In this document: one piece after another, positions 5,472 to 12,408 of the stretch
How positions within the stretch are numbered: the first letter of the stretch is position 1
How the letters are laid out: every line of letters starts with the position of its first letter
Source: Caldifarciminota bacterium
GTDB lineage: Bacteria > Hydrothermota > Hydrothermia > S141-80
DNA length: 12,408 bases
Reading direction: 5' to 3'
Assembly: GCA_015490255.1 (NCBI GenBank)
Contig: WFYF01000092.1
Span: 1 to 12,408 of the forward strand
Notes under the pieces: model-generated
Databases searched by the model: none
Seen by the model: only the letters and a program-made list of their open reading frames with translations
What the model was told of the DNA's origin: nothing
Made by a program: the position numbers and the translations under genes

Positions 5472-7235
5472 CTATCCCGTACGGATGCGGGCCGCCCGGG
5501 TTCCCGGCAGTTCGTCCGGTTCATGACACTCCAGGCACATCTCCCATCGCACCTCACCGGAAAAGACGTCGTGACAGTCCTGACAGAGCCGTTCCGCCCC
5601 GTCCGGATCGTAATGATAGGTGTGCGGGAACGAGAGTCCCTTCCCCACCAGAATTTCCTCGGGGAGACGGGGATGGCATGTCCGGCACTGTGTGGCCGCC
5701 TGAAAACGGGTATGGTGGCAGGTTTTGCAGGAAAGTCCAGGCCGGAGAATCTCCCCCTCGGGTTTCTCTTCGTGGGTCCGGTGACAGTCCGTGCAACGCA
5801 GATCGCGGGAAGGCTGGATGTGGCGACCGTGGTGAAAGGGCCGGACCCACCGGGAGGTTCTGACCTCGCGGGCGACCTGGACATGGCAGGCACCGCAGGG
5901 GTCATCCCGTTCGCCGGGGAAAACTTCCCACCGGGGAAGGTTCGTCCCCTGCCGCAACCGTTCATACACCCGGTGGGCCGCCTGAAGGGTCAGCCGGATG
6001 TTGTGCAGCCCCGCCTTCCCTGAAACCATCCAGAAAGGCACCCGGGGAAGGGTTTTGTCTTTCCGGCGTGTCAGGGCCAGCCGGACCCGGCGCTGGGCTT
6101 CCTGAAGGGCCTCTTCCCAGTTCTCCAGCACCCGAACAAAACGAGCACCGTGACACGCCATGCAGGAGAGTCCCCGAACCCGTGCCTCCAGGGTGTGACA
6201 GGTTTCACAGGCAACTCCCACCTGAGCCATGGGATCGGGGTGGCCGGAAGGGAGATTCTGCCCCGGCATTTCGCCGGCATAGAGGAGGGGAATCTCCCCG
6301 TGGCGCATGCCGTGACAGGAGGCGCACCATTCCTCCACCATCTCTCCCCTTTCCGGGGGCGTCCCGTGGCGGGTCAGCGCTTTCCCGGGCGTGTGTTCCA
6401 CCGGAGTGTGGCAGGCGATGCAGTCCACCTTGGTGGTCTGCGTGTGGATTTCGTGAAGTCTGGAAACCTCCCCAACCGTCTCAAGGACTTCAGATCGGTT
6501 ATGGCAGGATATACACCGGAAGGCCTGCGCCTCTCCCTTTCCTTCCCCTCCGGTTCCGTGGCACCACTGACAGGTCATGCCGTTCTGGCGAACCTGCCCG
6601 TGGTCAAACTGGACCGTGGTCTGCTGAAACACCGTATCCGGAGGAACGTGGCAGGTCTGGCACGCCTTCATCGCCGACGGCGCGTCGTCCCGGAGGTGGC
6701 AGAGGAAACACACCCGGGGTTCCACCCAGACGTGTTCATCACGGAATATCTGGGCATGACAGCTGGTACATCGCAGTTTCAATCCTGACTCTTCATACAG
6801 CAGGTGCGGTGTATGGTTGAACCGAACACCCCGGAACAGTTTGTCTCCCGACAGGCGGGCCTTGCTGTGGCACCGCAGGCAGGCCCCGTCCTCCACCACC
6901 GCCCAGGGGTTGTCTCCCCAGGTCTGGGTGAGATAGCCCACCACCATGTTGAGCGCTTCAATTTTTTTGTGAATTTCCATCTCCAGCCCGGGGGGAATGT
7001 GACACTGAATGCACGCAATGCCGTTGTGGGCAGAGCGCTTCCAGGTTTCATAATAGGGTCGCATGATATGACAGGAACGGCAAAAGGTCGGGGTGGAGGT
7101 CAGCTCAATGAGACCCACGGCTCCCGTGATCCCCGCCATCACCCCAACTCCTGCCAGAAGAGCGGCGAGGGCAATCTGTTCCCGCACAGGTCGCTCACGG
7201 TATGCGCGCCAGGCTGCCCGAATTCCCCGGATCAT
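5472..7235 (-). CDS. Membrane-anchored 18-heme cytochrome with NapC/NirT-like N-terminus
   Basis: A 587-residue cytochrome anchored by one N-terminal membrane helix (about 20-45) after a basic cytoplasmic start. Directly after it, FCRSCHIMRPYYETW and IACIQCHIPPG match the first heme pair of NapC/NirT/NrfH quinol dehydrogenases. Eighteen CXXCH motifs are present, running from Cys52 to CLECH about 20 residues from the C-terminus, against four in classical NapC. A heme-free, Arg-rich helical segment (ENWEEALQEAQRRVRLALTR region) separates hemes 12 and 13. The likely role is to take electrons from menaquinol or the adjacent cytochrome b complex and carry them across the periplasm within one polypeptide. 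Its ATG overlaps the stop of the 9-heme gene (ATGA, 7232-7235), implying coupled translation. The family assignment of the first domain is firm; the function of the extra 14 hemes is inferred. Confidence 0.9.
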   Translation of the reverse strand: MIRGIRAAWRAYRERPVREQIALAALLAGVGVMAGITGAVGLIELTSTPTFCRSCHIMRPYYETWKRSAHNGIACIQCHIPPGLEMEIHKKIEALNMVVGYLTQTWGDNPWAVVEDGACLRCHSKARLSGDKLFRGVRFNHTPHLLYEESGLKLRCTSCHAQIFRDEHVWVEPRVCFLCHLRDDAPSAMKACQTCHVPPDTVFQQTTVQFDHGQVRQNGMTCQWCHGTGGEGKGEAQAFRCISCHNRSEVLETVGEVSRLHEIHTQTTKVDCIACHTPVEHTPGKALTRHGTPPERGEMVEEWCASCHGMRHGEIPLLYAGEMPGQNLPSGHPDPMAQVGVACETCHTLEARVRGLSCMACHGARFVRVLENWEEALQEAQRRVRLALTRRKDKTLPRVPFWMVSGKAGLHNIRLTLQAAHRVYERLRQGTNLPRWEVFPGERDDPCGACHVQVAREVRTSRWVRPFHHGRHIQPSRDLRCTDCHRTHEEKPEGEILRPGLSCKTCHHTRFQAATQCRTCHPRLPEEILVGKGLSFPHTYHYDPDGAERLCQDCHDVFSGEVRWEMCLECHEPDELPGTRAARIRTG

Positions 7236-8362
7236 GAGGCGTCCCTCTCCCGACCCTTCTGCAACGCCCGGATACGCAACCGGGCAACCCCCGCTGTCAC
7301 CAGAACAAAGAACCAGAAAACCCCGACAAAGAGCTTGCGCTCCGCCCGGTGGGTTTCCAGTTCCCGAAGCGCCTCCTCAAGGTCGTGACGGAGCGCCTGC
7401 GAACGGGCCAGGATCCTTTGCAGGGAATCCCGGCTCAGGGTGTGGACCGCCGCATACGCCTGGGCAAGCAGGGCGTCCCGGACCTTCAAACGAGTGCGCA
7501 GGGGGATCACCTCCACCCCTGCCCCCTCGGCGCGATCCAGTTCCTCCTCAAAAGCCACCCATGCCGCTTCCTCCCGCTGGATTTCCCGGGTCCACCACCG
7601 GCCTTCCGCCTGAATCTCCGGTTCCTGGTGGCACTGGGGGCAGAGCGCTTCGGGTTCCCTGCGCATCTCTTTTCCATGGACCTCGTGACACCCTGCGCAC
7701 GCGTTCATGGTTGCAAGACTCCGGGAATCGCCATGAGGGCTGGCCGCAAGGAGTTCCCGTTCCCGAACGTGACAGTGCCCACAAAGGGCCAGCGGGGCGG
7801 CCCCCCGGGGACGAACCGCTCCGTGATCCTGATGGCAGGTGGCACACGAGGGCGCCCGAACCCGGCCTTCCATGAGGGCCTGATAGTGTCTGGACCGGAG
7901 GTAGTTCTTCACCTCCGGCGTGTCGTGACACCGCATGCACGTGGTGGGCTGGTTTTCCCGTGCCACCGGACTTCCGGGATCCCGGGGAGGTCGGACCGCG
8001 TGACTGCTGTGGCAGTCCGTGCAGATGGGAGCTCTGGGATCTCCCTTTTCCCAGGCTCTCCCGTGCGCGGACGCTTTCCAGTAACGCAGCATGTCCACCC
8101 GGAGGTGATAGGGCCCCATGAGCTCCGGTCGGGTATGGCAGTCCGCACAGAGCTTCAGCGTCGCCTCCCGGGTCAGCCGGCGCATGCCCCGGTGGGCTTC
8201 CCGGGTCTCCAGCACACCGGTCTGTCCACCGTGACAGGTGATACAGGTGACACCGGCAGGGGTATGCACGCTGAGCTCATAGACTTCCCGCAGAGAGGCG
8301 TGGCAGGCCACGCACGTGGAGTCCGGAAGCACGGTCAGCGCCAGAAGAATCCAGAGCATCAT
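7232..8362 (-). CDS. 9-heme cytochrome with coiled coil and C-terminal membrane anchor
   Basis: A 376-residue cytochrome starting at 8362, where the ATG overlaps the TGA of the cytochrome b gene (ATGA); an upstream in-frame ATG at 8410 lies inside that gene. MMLWILLALTVLPDS acts as signal peptide, and the first heme Cys is residue 17. Nine CXXCH motifs are present: CVACH, CITCH, CADCH, CTDCH, CMRCH, CATCH, CGHCH, CAGCH and CPQCH. After them comes about 100 residues of charged helix (AWVAFEEELDRAEG to RHDLEEALRELETHRAERK), probably coiled coil. One membrane helix (LFVGVFWFFVLVTAGV) and a basic tail follow, so the hemes face the periplasm and the C-terminus the cytoplasm. Lying between the cytochrome b and the NapC-like gene with overlaps at both ends, it is the best candidate for the c-type subunit accepting electrons from the b complex. 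Confidence 0.88.
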   Translation of the reverse strand: MMLWILLALTVLPDSTCVACHASLREVYELSVHTPAGVTCITCHGGQTGVLETREAHRGMRRLTREATLKLCADCHTRPELMGPYHLRVDMLRYWKASAHGRAWEKGDPRAPICTDCHSSHAVRPPRDPGSPVARENQPTTCMRCHDTPEVKNYLRSRHYQALMEGRVRAPSCATCHQDHGAVRPRGAAPLALCGHCHVRERELLAASPHGDSRSLATMNACAGCHEVHGKEMRREPEALCPQCHQEPEIQAEGRWWTREIQREEAAWVAFEEELDRAEGAGVEVIPLRTRLKVRDALLAQAYAAVHTLSRDSLQRILARSQALRHDLEEALRELETHRAERKLFVGVFWFFVLVTAGVARLRIRALQKGRERDAS

Positions 8363-9282
8363 CCCAGCCCCCTTCCAAGGATCAGAAAGAACACCATGAT
8401 CACAACCCATCCAGCCCAGAGAATCTTCCGTCGGGGTGGGGCAAATCGCGGGAGGAAAAACACACCGACGACAAGCAGCAGCACCACCACCCGGTGCAGG
8501 TGGCCCAGGATTCCCTCAAAAGGGGAAACGAAAGGAACAAAGGGCAGGAGCACCTTCCCTCCCGGTGAGAAGAAGTCCACGGGCTGTTCCACCCGGGGAG
8601 GGAGAACCACGCCCAGGGTGCCGAGCGTGGCGAGAATCCCCAGCGTCAGCACCAGCGAACGCCAGGCGGCCACCTCCCCCCGGAGGGTGAGTCGGGGGAC
8701 CCACCGGGAAAGATGAAACCCCGCAAGGACACCTGCAATCACCCAGAAGGCGCTCACGTGAAAGGCCAGGGTGCGTGAGAACACCACATCGTTCACCTCC
8801 CCCTCCCAGGCCAGAACCACGTGGAGGAACCATTTCCCCCCGGGAAAGGCCCTGAGGTGCTCCAGAGTGGCCTGGAAGTTCCAGAAACCGGCGTGGGTGC
8901 CCGAAAGGAGGTGCCCGGTGAGATAGGCCAGCCCCACCGTTCCGGCCAGGAGCAGACCCGCCACCCATGCAAGCCCGGGAAGTTCACGCCGGAAACCGCT
9001 CTCCACCGCATGAAGAAACAGAAGCACCACGCTGATCCGGGCCCCCCAGAAGTGCACGGAATGAACGGCTCCCCCGAGAAACACACGGTGATAGAGGAAT
9101 GCCACGGACTCCCGGGCTTCCTCCAGGGAGGGGCTGTAATAGGCGAAAAGGAACAGGCCACTCACCGCGGTGACAAGGAGGGCTGCCAGGGTCAGACCGG
9201 ACAGCATCCGGGCCAGCGCAAATCTTCCAAGAGGCTCAATGGGTTTTTCCGGCAACGGCCGGGTTTTCCGTGTGGTCTCCAT
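8359..9282 (-). CDS. Cytochrome b of a bc1/b6f-like quinol complex, divergent Qo region
   Basis: A 307-residue integral membrane protein. Residues 27-200 follow the cytochrome b6 plan: four helices with the two heme-ligand pairs His77/His91 (13 residues between) and His175/His190 (14 between, the b6f-type spacing), and TGHLLSGTHAGFWNFQ like the conserved TGYLLPWDQ loop. Residues 205-307 look like a shortened subunit-IV/C-terminal domain with two or three helices. Where PEWY would be expected after an LPP segment, the sequence reads PVDF (234-237); this alignment is by eye. The start at 9282 has GGAG 8 bases upstream and overlaps the Rieske-like gene by 47 bases. The likely role is quinol oxidation with transfer to the adjacent multiheme cytochromes. 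It is comparable to the Cbc-type b/c complexes proposed in Geobacter, although homology to any one of them is not claimed. Confidence 0.87.
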   Translation of the reverse strand: METTRKTRPLPEKPIEPLGRFALARMLSGLTLAALLVTAVSGLFLFAYYSPSLEEARESVAFLYHRVFLGGAVHSVHFWGARISVVLLFLHAVESGFRRELPGLAWVAGLLLAGTVGLAYLTGHLLSGTHAGFWNFQATLEHLRAFPGGKWFLHVVLAWEGEVNDVVFSRTLAFHVSAFWVIAGVLAGFHLSRWVPRLTLRGEVAAWRSLVLTLGILATLGTLGVVLPPRVEQPVDFFSPGGKVLLPFVPFVSPFEGILGHLHRVVVLLLVVGVFFLPRFAPPRRKILWAGWVVIMVFFLILGRGLG

Positions 9283-9712
9283 GATATGCTCTCCAGTGCA
9301 AAAACACCCGATTTTCTGCCAGGGTCACCGGAATCACGGAAAGCGGGCGGACGGCTCTCCCCGAAAGCACCTTCCCGGAGGGGAGGAACCGATCTCCGTG
9401 GCAGGGGCAGACGAGCACACCCTCCAGAGGATCCCAGGTGAGATCACAGGGGGCAAAGGTGCAGGTTCCTTCAAGGGCAACCACCACCTCTTCCGAAAGC
9501 CGGAGCAGGATCACGGGCACTTCCCGAACATACACCGTCCGGGCCAGCCCCACCTGAATCCGATCCACCGGTCCGGCATCCACCACCACTCCGGGCACCA
9601 GGGTTTCGGGAGGCACGGTGAGAAACTTCTCCCACGCCCACAGCGCAAACAGCACCCACACCCCGGCCACCACGCGGGAAAGCCACCAGGAGAGATCCCG
9701 GGCGCTGTTCAT
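9236..9712 (-). CDS. Rieske-like iron-sulfur protein lacking one cluster histidine
   Basis: A 158-residue protein with one N-terminal membrane helix (about 8-30) and a soluble Rieske-like domain. The second cluster loop is intact (CPCHGDRF, Cys102, Cys104, His105), and the VLSGRAVRPL segment fits the usual Gly-Pro-Ala-Pro-Leu region. The first loop reads CTFAPC (Cys84-Cys89) instead of CTHLGC, so the ligand His is Phe86. Both disulfide cysteines remain (Cys89, Cys104). The codon is TTT, not one base away from a His codon, so a simple read error is unlikely. The start at 9712 overlaps the stop of the propeller gene as ATGA. It should partner the following cytochrome b. Whether it binds a [2Fe-2S] cluster, a variant cluster, or none is open. 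Confidence 0.85.
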   Translation of the reverse strand: MNSARDLSWWLSRVVAGVWVLFALWAWEKFLTVPPETLVPGVVVDAGPVDRIQVGLARTVYVREVPVILLRLSEEVVVALEGTCTFAPCDLTWDPLEGVLVCPCHGDRFLPSGKVLSGRAVRPLSVIPVTLAENRVFLHWRAYHGDHTENPAVAGKTH

Positions 9713-10707
9713 TCCTCATCCTCCTCCGGGGGGAGATACCGGAAAATCTGCAGGCGGTGATGAAAGGGATCCGTCACATAAACGCGGTTCTGCCCGTCAA
9801 TGGCAATATCCCCGGGCATGGAAAACTGGCCGAAACCCCGACCCACTCCCCCCACAAAAAGATAGGGCCGGCCAAAAACGTCATACACGGTAAATCCGGC
9901 GAAGAGGGCATCCGTCAGGAAAATCATTCCGTCCCGGGCAACCGCAAGACCCCGTGGACGGGCCATGGCCGGTGGTTTGTCTCCCGGTTCTCCGAAGAAA
10001 GACATCACCTCCCCGTCGGGGTTGAACACCTGAACCCGGAAATTGCCCATATCGGTCACATACACCCAGCCTTCTGGCCCCACCGTGACAAAGGTGGGGA
10101 AATTGAACATGCCGGGCTCCGATCCCCGCTCCCCCCACTTCCCGAGAAGACGTTTGCTTGCAAGGTCCCACAGCCAGAGGCAGTGGGCGTGAGCATCGGC
10201 CACATACAGGATGCCCCGTTTCTCGTCCACCGCAAGACTCACGGGACGTTTGAATTCCTGCACCGGGAGAACTTCTTCAAAGGCCAGGGTTTTCTGATCA
10301 AACACAAACACTTTTTTCTGCTCCGGATCCACGACGAAGACCTTTCCACCCCGGTCCCACACCGCCACATCCTGGGGCCACCGGAACTGATAGCCCTCCC
10401 CCTGAAAAGGAATATAGCGCCGCGTTTTGTGAAGCAGATCCAGCACCGCCACCCGGCGGAGTTTGTGATCCGTAACGTACACCCTTCCGGCCTCGTCCAC
10501 GTCCAGACCGTAGGGCTGGACGAAGAGATAGGGGCTTCCCCGGCGGGTAAGGCGGCGAACCAGGCGAGTCAGCCACGACTCTTTCAGATCCTTCACCTGG
10601 GACACCACCCCCACCATTTCCAGACGGGCTGGCTCGGGTGGGGGAGGCCAGACCAGGGTGGACTCCGGGGCCACCTGGACAATCAGCAAGGATGCAAGAA
10701 GGTTCAT
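9709..10707 (-). CDS. Secreted six-bladed NHL beta-propeller
   Basis: A 332-residue protein. The start at 10707 forms an ATGA overlap with the 7-heme gene and has GGAGG 9 bases upstream; upstream in-frame sequence is the shadow of that gene. A short signal-type N-terminus (MNLLASLLIVQVAPES) is followed by WPPPPEPARLEMVG, a start often seen in six-bladed propellers encoded near multiheme cytochromes. Six blades are visible: GLDVDEAGRVYVTD, DVAVWDRGGKVFVVD, SLAVDEKRGILYVAD, FVTVGPEGWVYVTD, GLAVARDGMIFLTD and DIAIDGQNRVYVTD. The protein ends in an acidic EEDEE tail. It has no heme site. It probably acts as a periplasmic scaffold or assembly partner of the redox complex, which is inferred from gene order. 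The stop overlaps the Rieske-like start. Confidence 0.88.
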   Translation of the reverse strand: MNLLASLLIVQVAPESTLVWPPPPEPARLEMVGVVSQVKDLKESWLTRLVRRLTRRGSPYLFVQPYGLDVDEAGRVYVTDHKLRRVAVLDLLHKTRRYIPFQGEGYQFRWPQDVAVWDRGGKVFVVDPEQKKVFVFDQKTLAFEEVLPVQEFKRPVSLAVDEKRGILYVADAHAHCLWLWDLASKRLLGKWGERGSEPGMFNFPTFVTVGPEGWVYVTDMGNFRVQVFNPDGEVMSFFGEPGDKPPAMARPRGLAVARDGMIFLTDALFAGFTVYDVFGRPYLFVGGVGRGFGQFSMPGDIAIDGQNRVYVTDPFHHRLQIFRYLPPEEDEE

Positions 10708-11390
10708 GGCCGTTTGCCTCCGTGTATGGCGTGACACGACGCACAGCGAAGCACCGGCACGCATTCCGGACAATCGTCTATCGCCGCCGCCTCCTGACAC
10801 ACCCGGGCGGGGGCATGGCAGGAAACACAGAGTTCCCCTTCCCCGGACCGCAGCAGGGATGGCCAGGGAGCGTTGTGAGCGGTATGGCAGGAACCGCACG
10901 CACGGTCCACATGCCCCCGGGATACGGGCAGGGCATGACATTCCCGGCACAGCAGGGGATCCGCTTCCCGGAGGGTCGGGGTCTCGCGGGCGTGGGGATC
11001 GTGGCAAGAATGACATCCCACCGCGCCCTGCCAGAGGGGCAGGCGCACTGTCCGGAACAGCCGGGCACCCCGGCCCCGGGCAGCCTCCAGCGTGATGCCC
11101 ACCGGGTGGTCGTCCGAAAGATCCGTGCCCAGCAGCACCGTTTCGCCGGCATCCGACCCCGGGCCGTGGCAGGAAAGACAGAACAGAGACACAGAATCCG
11201 GGAAGGTCCGGGTGCGGGCATCCAGAAAAACCTTCGCGGGAATGCGAGAAAGAAGCAGGGGCCCTCCTGCATCATGCTGGGTGTGGCACCCCCCGCACCA
11301 GTCCACCGGGTTCATCCGGTGGAGGCGCTGGGCCTCAACAGCCGTCGGCAGCAGCAGAATCAACCCCATCCACAGCATCCCTCGTCCCAT
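10704..11390 (-). CDS. Secreted 7-heme c-type cytochrome
   Basis: A 228-residue exported cytochrome. The start at 11390 gives a signal peptide (GMLWMGLILLLPTAVEA) and has GAGGA overlapping the stop of the barrel gene, 7 bases upstream. Seven CXXCH motifs are present: CGGCH (32), CLSCH (71), CHSCH (126), CRECH (148), CGSCH (165), CVSCH (188) and CASCH (216). The segment LGTDLSDDHPVGI between hemes 2 and 3 recurs in doubled-CXXCH cytochromes. Three additional cysteines (198, 207, 210) lie between hemes 6 and 7, two of them in CPECV, which looks like a heme site that has lost its His or a disulfide pair. Directly after the barrel, it is the best candidate for the cytochrome that docks in or under the pore. 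The overlap with the propeller gene suggests coupled synthesis. Confidence 0.88.
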   Translation of the reverse strand: MGRGMLWMGLILLLPTAVEAQRLHRMNPVDWCGGCHTQHDAGGPLLLSRIPAKVFLDARTRTFPDSVSLFCLSCHGPGSDAGETVLLGTDLSDDHPVGITLEAARGRGARLFRTVRLPLWQGAVGCHSCHDPHARETPTLREADPLLCRECHALPVSRGHVDRACGSCHTAHNAPWPSLLRSGEGELCVSCHAPARVCQEAAAIDDCPECVPVLRCASCHAIHGGKRP

Positions 11391-11397
11391 GCTGTCC

Positions 11398-12408
11398 TCA
11401 CAGACGTCCAAAGGGGGTGCGCATGCCAAGATCTCCCCCCCAGTAGTTTTTGCCTCCCTGCCGGCGAACCCAGGCACGCAGATCTCCGTCAAAAAGGAGA
11501 ACACGAAAACGGGCGTTGAGTTCGGTTTCATAATATCCCTGCACAATTCCCGCCCCCCGCGTCCATCCTCCTGCAAGGGTGAACACCCAGGAGACCGGAC
11601 CCACCCGGTCCCACATCCGGACAAACCCCCGGGATTGACCCCACATGCGGATCCGATCCAGATGGTGGTTCCATCCCAGGGACACCTGGGGATGGGGTCG
11701 GAGGCTCATTCCCCAGCCCAGAAAACGGTAGGGGTTGTAGGGATAGGGGATTTCCCCCGCCTGATAGGAGACGAAGGCAGTCCACTGGCTTGAGGCCCGG
11801 TGGCCCGTCCACTGAAGGCGGGTGCGGAGATCCCAGGGTGCAGGGCGATCGTTGAAGGCCAGAAACCGCATCCCCGTGTTGGCGGACGCAGACAGGGCAA
11901 ACACTCCAGGGATGGGCCGACCGGGGCGGTAGGACGCATCCAGGGTGGGGCCCACCATCACATAGGCCCCCACGCCCTCGCTCAAAATCTGGCCTGCCCG
12001 GAAGGACGTCACAAAGCCCGTGCGGGTTCCCATCCGGGAGGTTCGGTGCTCAAACACCACCCCGACCCGGCCGTCCACCCACCGGGTTTCCGGGGTGGCG
12101 GGCATCACCACGGCAAGCCGTTCCTGAAAGGACCACCGGGATGACAGGGGCGTCTGGTGATAGACGGACAGGTAATGGGAAAATCCGCCTCCCCAGACCT
12201 CCCGGGCCGAGAGGCGGACCAGTCCCCCCCGCTCCAGGGCCCGCTGCCAGGTGCTCCATGCCTGAAGGGTAATCGCCTGACGATCCGCCCACACCAGCCC
12301 CCCGAGCCAGAAGTCACCCTGAAACCAGGGACGTGCATACACAACCTTGTAAAAAGCCTGCAGGTTGTCTCCTCTCTCCCGCACATGGCGCACCAGGAGG
12401 TCCTGGAC
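11398..12408 (-). CDS. Outer-membrane beta-barrel protein, partial (5' end missing)
   Basis: The last 336 residues of a protein whose reading frame stays open to the window edge; a GTG at 12393 is in frame but unlikely to be the true start. No Cys and no long hydrophobic helix is present. Alternating aromatic/hydrophobic and polar strands with Gly/Asp turns recur, for example FHYLS-type, WSFQERLAVVMPA, VDGRVGVVFEHRT, GFVTSFRAGQILS, FRVLLFDGDLRAWVRRQ and YWGGDLGMRTPFGRL. This is typical of the C-terminal half of a large barrel. Upstream of and 7 bases from the 7-heme gene, it fits the porin of a porin-cytochrome conduit, although no porin family was identified by sequence. The C-terminus is Leu rather than the usual Phe/Trp, though TPF lies four residues earlier. 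Confidence 0.75.
   Translation of the reverse strand, partial: VQDLLVRHVRERGDNLQAFYKVVYARPWFQGDFWLGGLVWADRQAITLQAWSTWQRALERGGLVRLSAREVWGGGFSHYLSVYHQTPLSSRWSFQERLAVVMPATPETRWVDGRVGVVFEHRTSRMGTRTGFVTSFRAGQILSEGVGAYVMVGPTLDASYRPGRPIPGVFALSASANTGMRFLAFNDRPAPWDLRTRLQWTGHRASSQWTAFVSYQAGEIPYPYNPYRFLGWGMSLRPHPQVSLGWNHHLDRIRMWGQSRGFVRMWDRVGPVSWVFTLAGGWTRGAGIVQGYYETELNARFRVLLFDGDLRAWVRRQGGKNYWGGDLGMRTPFGRL

Noticed and set aside
482..8362. Recognised enzyme such as nitrite reductase, hydroxylamine oxidoreductase or tetrathionate reductase among the cytochromes
   Set aside because: No CXXCK motif, no CX15CH-type site and no HAO-like pattern was seen; every site is CXXCH or CX3CH, so carriers are favoured over catalytic enzymes.
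9709..11016. Longer version of the NHL propeller starting at 11016
   Set aside because: The extra N-terminus is the out-of-frame shadow of the 7-heme gene; the ATG at 10707 has a ribosome site, a signal-type N-terminus and an ATGA overlap.

Overview
The window is a dense, GC-rich, minus-strand gene cluster from a two-membrane (Gram-negative-type) bacterium that appears to live by long-range or extracellular electron transfer. Eleven genes run right to left. Six encode multiheme c-type cytochromes, with 66 CXXCH motifs and 2 CX3CH motifs that I counted by eye. The others are an outer-membrane beta-barrel (cut by the right edge), a cytochrome b, a Rieske-like protein and two secreted beta-propellers. 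One propeller ends in a domain like the C-terminal sorting tail of type IX secretion (T9SS) cargo. That tail, combined with doubled-CXXCH cytochromes, suggests a little-characterised candidate-phylum lineage (WOR-3/Hydrothermae-like or other FCB-type) rather than Geobacter or Shewanella. This placement is inference; no rRNA or marker gene is present.

Layout in transcription order: barrel (11398-12408, partial); 7-heme cytochrome (10704-11390); six-bladed NHL propeller (9709-10707); Rieske-like protein (9236-9712); cytochrome b (8359-9282); 9-heme tail-anchored cytochrome (7232-8362); 18-heme NapC-like membrane cytochrome (5472-7235). The five genes from the propeller to the 18-heme protein are joined to each other, and to the 7-heme gene before them, by ATGA or longer overlaps, as expected for subunits made together. 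A 133-base gap follows, then a second block: propeller with sorting-type tail (4337-5338), 15-heme cytochrome (2281-4323), 11-heme cytochrome (1273-2244) and 8-heme cytochrome (482-1315).

Proposed joint function (inference): quinol is oxidised in the inner membrane by the cytochrome b/Rieske-like pair and/or the NapC-like protein. Electrons cross the periplasm through the 9-, 18- and 7-heme proteins, pass the outer membrane through the barrel, and reach the 15-, 11- and 8-heme proteins outside or at the surface. Two features argue against an ordinary bc1/b6f-type bifurcating complex: the Rieske-like protein has Phe in place of the first cluster His, and the cytochrome b shows PVDF where PEWY would be expected.

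The left end (1-481) differs from the operon. It is more AT-rich and looks like the start of an insertion sequence inserted about 43 bases after the last operon stop codon. It holds a possible IS terminus, a sigma70-like promoter, two related perfect hairpins, the N-terminal helix-turn-helix of a transposase, and finally a perfect 53-bp palindrome ending exactly at base 1. The palindrome is either a real giant hairpin or an assembly foldback. No tRNA, rRNA or CRISPR was seen, and no stretch over 300 bases lacks a described feature.
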